Of a stretch of DNA of 64,000 bases, positions 62,101 to 64,000 are shown piece by piece. The notes under the pieces were generated by a model that saw only the letters and a program-made list of their open reading frames with translations, did no database searches and was not told the DNA's origin. The position numbers and the translations under genes are program-made. Each line of letters starts with the position of its first letter. Within the stretch, counting starts at the first letter, position 1. The DNA comes from a virus, in the IMG/VR virus record IMGVR_UViG_3300032294_001887, positions 1 to 64,000 of that record. The stretch is one strand, 5' to 3'.

Positions 62101-62150
62101 CAGTTTCACTCTATGTAGGAATAAACATTAATATTAATTGTGCTCGATAA
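59148..62150 (+). CDS. Baseplate protein with tail protein I-like domain
   Basis: In this 1,000-aa protein, residues about 345-490 contain 'DIPSELLVNLSRTLGW', 'YAYYRNLILNASYLFKSKGT' and 'RRSIEFLLRLIGAPDSLIEY'. This is the 'P...L..la..lGW ... yR.ll.na..l.rsKGT...ie..l.llG' pattern of P2 gpI-like tail proteins, which sit at the wedge tip and connect fibres. The N-terminal 340 residues and the remaining 500 are beta-rich and unrecognised. It lies directly before the SprB-repeat fibre gene (1-bp overlap), which fits a gpI-like protein carrying the fibre. Confidence 0.75.
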   Translation: MAVEIKNTKYFYPPRPGNGAGTFSDNIVGLQTVEGGGLTQGNFEFTTGVTEKVNRTFNVGAFSEPISLDMLGVDSLEQSRLILATQFRVYPNYDISQVLNFSMYGSLSKRFSVSITKIINYFPASLDVMFTNDDYVTGNTAYDIVYDREADETYFKVNVDRISNPFDIDYSINATTNLNIREISVSPYRNLYNTYLDYCVSINDNIFNILAFVPSETLSLGYIQLYASGAPFGTTATTINDEFQVRPNDYIVDKTFQESFDEVEKFLVNRLVRPEYTAVFQVPQQNEYGQTYTEYKQVTWPKKGPWNLDISSFLFDNYLEEIQAIAINLDSFKTNLISRFLVTDSLKEFDTLGQKVEKIFQIYGRSFDQVKQFIDGLAYMNSVNYNPSNDIPSELLVNLSRTLGWSSNFSPITNEDFLSSVFGNTSTPTYPGYARALTPTELNYAYYRNLILNASYLFKSKGTRRSIEFLLRLIGAPDSLIEYNEHIYLADQKINLEQFDTQWAAISGGTYVNNVPSYLPNDTYKIQGNLYTAFTSSAIYQDVNVNLTDYPIDTEGYPKAPQNTETFFFQIGAGWYEVTPQHRSPDAVQITGNVYTGQNFNVQTQLTPFTYGQTYLNRYRNFPYMSEGFKLQKVVDNNKSWLSSDDKIRISTQGDYNAYYFVDNEKLVLNVKNVDIFLNPAQGLVYDVWDQSRQYDYPIPESGLTVGYPVPGGVDWTYINPEPKKKTFFEFSQTFWENMINTRNRQYISDGKTGGYPTLQSIFWKYIESEQTVGLPNNQYTYQKLIDYVNGIGPYWTKLVEQMVPATTIWNGGVRLENSIFHKQKLAYRRQRGCEFILVPVNPCYINSGIFDYTCNSEEATFNIYPWFNQDIKVSNFSSILGYTLNNMLSQQGLTLNDCNQNSVLTEWYVDLVIDGQQIIKELFYTGYGILDVPTPNQWRFALLNYLPQLINYGYSYSFNSDNLVSGNILTITNLNCLNNTTISSVSLYVGINININCAR

Positions 62151-64000
62151 TGAATTATAATCTATTAATAACTGGAGATTGTCAAAGTAACGGTTCAGGC
62201 GCAATATCTCTTTCAATTAATGGTGGTAATGAACCATATATTGTCCAATGGACATTACTTACTACTCCTCCAACAAGTTTGGGGACAGATACAATAACAT
62301 CTCTGTATCCATCAATAAGAACTTCATTAAGTTCCGGTAATTACCTAGCCACCGTTAGTGATAGTACTGCACCTGTTCAACAAACTTTAAATATTAGTAT
62401 ACCTGTATCATCAGGAGTATGTGCTAGTATTCTTGGAGTCCAAGGGACAACCTGTTCTTTAGATAATGGTTCGGTTACAGGAACCTCATCCTCAAATTTT
62501 TCAACTACACAATTTTATTTATATGATTCTAATGATAACGAAATCACGAATCAAAGTACTAATATAAATGTCAATGATGTTATTTTTGGTACTTTAAGCG
62601 CCGGAACGTATTATATGAAAGTGGTTGATATTGGAGGTTGTACAGGATATAGTCAAAATTTCATTATTGAAGACTCAACTCCTTTAGATTTTGGAATATA
62701 TAATGTGCCAAATTCTTCTTGTGGAGGAACACCTATAGGTAAACTTTTTGTTACAGGAGTCACTGGGTCTCCCCCGTATAGTTATATTTGGTCTAATGGA
62801 GCGACAGGGTCTACGATAACTGGTCTAACTTCGGGAGCCTATTCGGTAACTGTTACGGATTCTTTAGGGTGTTCACAAACTAAAGGGGTAAATGTGGTTA
62901 ATGTACCTCAAGTGGGTTTAGGTGCATTTACTGCAGTACCGCCAAGTTGTTTTGCCGCGGATGGGTCATTGACCATTCAAATTACAGGAGGTACTGCACC
63001 ATTCTACTATTCTGCGTCCACAGGAGAAGTATCAATTCAATATGGGACATCTTGGACTTTAAATGGATTATCACCCGGGTTTTATTCTATCCAAGTTACA
63101 GATGCGGCACTGTGTTCATTTGTAGCAGGTACCACATTAATATCTCCTCAAGGAATGGTCTCCGTCACTATTGATACGAGTGGGTCAACTTGTTCAAGTT
63201 CTGACGGGTCAATAAAAGTATCTGTGGTTGGAGGTGTTACACCATACACATATACTTTAATTTATCCTAATGGTAATACAAAAAACATTGGCGGAAATAA
63301 TACGGTTCAAATATTCCCAAATTTAACGTCAGGGACTTATTCAGTCGCGGTTCAAGATTCTTCGTCTTGTTATTACATGGAAGAGGTTACTTTATTTGCA
63401 ACAGATACTTACACAATCTCAACAAATACGACTGGAACAACTTGTAATTTAAACAATGGAATTGTCTCGGTAACAAGAACTAATGGTGGAGTATCACCAT
63501 ATAATTACTCTTTGGATGGAATTCAGAATGTTCCAAATACCGCGTTATCTGCGGTTACATTTTCAAATGTTAGTTCAGGACAACATACCGTAACCGTTAC
63601 GGATGCCGCGGGTTGTGTTCAAACCACTCAAGTTTATGTTAATCCAAGTAGTTCTTTAGATTTTAGTTTGTATAGTACATCTTGCGGAAATGGTTCTAAT
63701 GGGATGATTAATGCTTTAATATCTTCAGGAACACCACCATTTACGTTTTATTGGTCAAATAATGTTATTGGCAATCCTCAAGAAATTCAAGTTGAAGGAT
63801 TAAGTGCCGGTACATATACTCTAAGAATAGTTGATGATATAGGATGTTCTTTAGAAAGGTCAACAACTATAAATTGTGATAAACTCTATGTTTCCTACCA
63901 GAGATATCTTATGGGTGGGGAAAACTTTACAATAAATAGTCAAACCAAGTTTGGGTTAGTTCAAATGTTAAATGAAGGGTTTAAAGATTTGACAGTAGGA
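62150..64000 (+). CDS. SprB-repeat tail fibre/adhesin-like protein (3' end outside window)
   Basis: The frame is open from ATG 62150 (TAATG overlap) to the window edge, at least 617 aa. It consists of about seven repeats of 55-75 residues with the SprB pattern: an opening Cys, 'DGS' strand, 'GG..PY.Y.WSNG', 'L.SG.Y.VTVTD..GC'. Examples are SPPYSYIWSNGATGSTITGL with SGAYSVTVTDSLGC, and later SGQHTVTVTDAAGC. Repeat ends fall near 62425, 62640, 62875, 63117, 63370, 63616 and 63845. SprB repeats are named for the Flavobacterium gliding adhesin. Paired cysteines could form disulfides outside the cell. After the last repeat the sequence changes (YVSYQRYLMGGENF), so another domain begins. A receptor-binding or fibre-stalk role is likely. 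Confidence 0.85.
   Translation, partial: MNYNLLITGDCQSNGSGAISLSINGGNEPYIVQWTLLTTPPTSLGTDTITSLYPSIRTSLSSGNYLATVSDSTAPVQQTLNISIPVSSGVCASILGVQGTTCSLDNGSVTGTSSSNFSTTQFYLYDSNDNEITNQSTNINVNDVIFGTLSAGTYYMKVVDIGGCTGYSQNFIIEDSTPLDFGIYNVPNSSCGGTPIGKLFVTGVTGSPPYSYIWSNGATGSTITGLTSGAYSVTVTDSLGCSQTKGVNVVNVPQVGLGAFTAVPPSCFAADGSLTIQITGGTAPFYYSASTGEVSIQYGTSWTLNGLSPGFYSIQVTDAALCSFVAGTTLISPQGMVSVTIDTSGSTCSSSDGSIKVSVVGGVTPYTYTLIYPNGNTKNIGGNNTVQIFPNLTSGTYSVAVQDSSSCYYMEEVTLFATDTYTISTNTTGTTCNLNNGIVSVTRTNGGVSPYNYSLDGIQNVPNTALSAVTFSNVSSGQHTVTVTDAAGCVQTTQVYVNPSSSLDFSLYSTSCGNGSNGMINALISSGTPPFTFYWSNNVIGNPQEIQVEGLSAGTYTLRIVDDIGCSLERSTTINCDKLYVSYQRYLMGGENFTINSQTKFGLVQMLNEGFKDLTVG

Overview
This window is a segment of a large, AT-rich, T4-like contractile-tailed bacteriophage genome (or a close uncultured relative). 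It carries a T4-type replication and nucleotide module: family B DNA polymerase gp43, ssDNA-binding gp32, UvsX recombinase, RNase H/5'-3' exonuclease, gp41 helicase and NrdA/NrdB. It also carries a T4-type tail and baseplate module: sheath gp18, tube gp19, tape measure, LysM wedge protein of gp53 type, gp25, gp6 and a hub-like giant protein. A Bacteroidetes (probably flavobacterial) host is inferred from two things. Starts are preceded by A/T-rich sequence without Shine-Dalgarno motifs, and the last gene encodes SprB-type repeats, a family typical of Bacteroidetes surface adhesins. No rRNA, tRNA, CRISPR array or insertion sequence was seen.

Layout. (1) 1-4573: the end of a Thr/Pro-repeat protein, a terminator, then five genes that look like glycosyltransferases or related glycan enzymes. 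(2) 4611-8625: a small beta-rich protein, DNA polymerase with a possible RNA operator hairpin, and a mobile-looking pair of a tiny ribbon-helix-helix-like (RHH-like) gene overlapping an HNH endonuclease gene. (3) 8622-13444, minus strand: a small virion-like protein, a neck (gp13-like) protein, a superoxide dismutase fused to a nuclease-like C-terminus, and a SNF2-type ATPase. (4) 13500-36569: connector and neck candidates, tail completion, sheath, HAD-fold protein, tube, a tail assembly chaperone-like gene with an apparent frameshift, tape measure, and two giant baseplate proteins flanking the LysM wedge protein. (5) 36603-46628: small proteins, then the DNA replication/recombination/RNR block, interrupted by a second RHH-HNH pair after uvsX. 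(6) 46707-64000: gp25, gp6, a 1,826-aa protein with an internal multi-pass hydrophobic region, several tail-periphery proteins, a tail protein I-like 1,000-aa protein and an open-ended SprB-repeat fibre.

Regulation. An eight-base motif TATTTATA (variants ending C or T) lies upstream of many structural genes on both strands, always oriented with the gene. It is largely absent from the core replication genes, so it may be this phage's late promoter element. Strong intrinsic terminators close several units.

The observations most worth following are the SOD-nuclease fusion, the +1/-2 frameshift between tube and tape measure, the duplicated RHH+HNH cassettes plus a third unpaired RHH gene, the SprB-repeat fibre, the TATTTATA motif, and a mucin-like Thr/Pro tail beside a glycosyltransferase cluster. 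All assignments come from reading the sequence; no database search was run.
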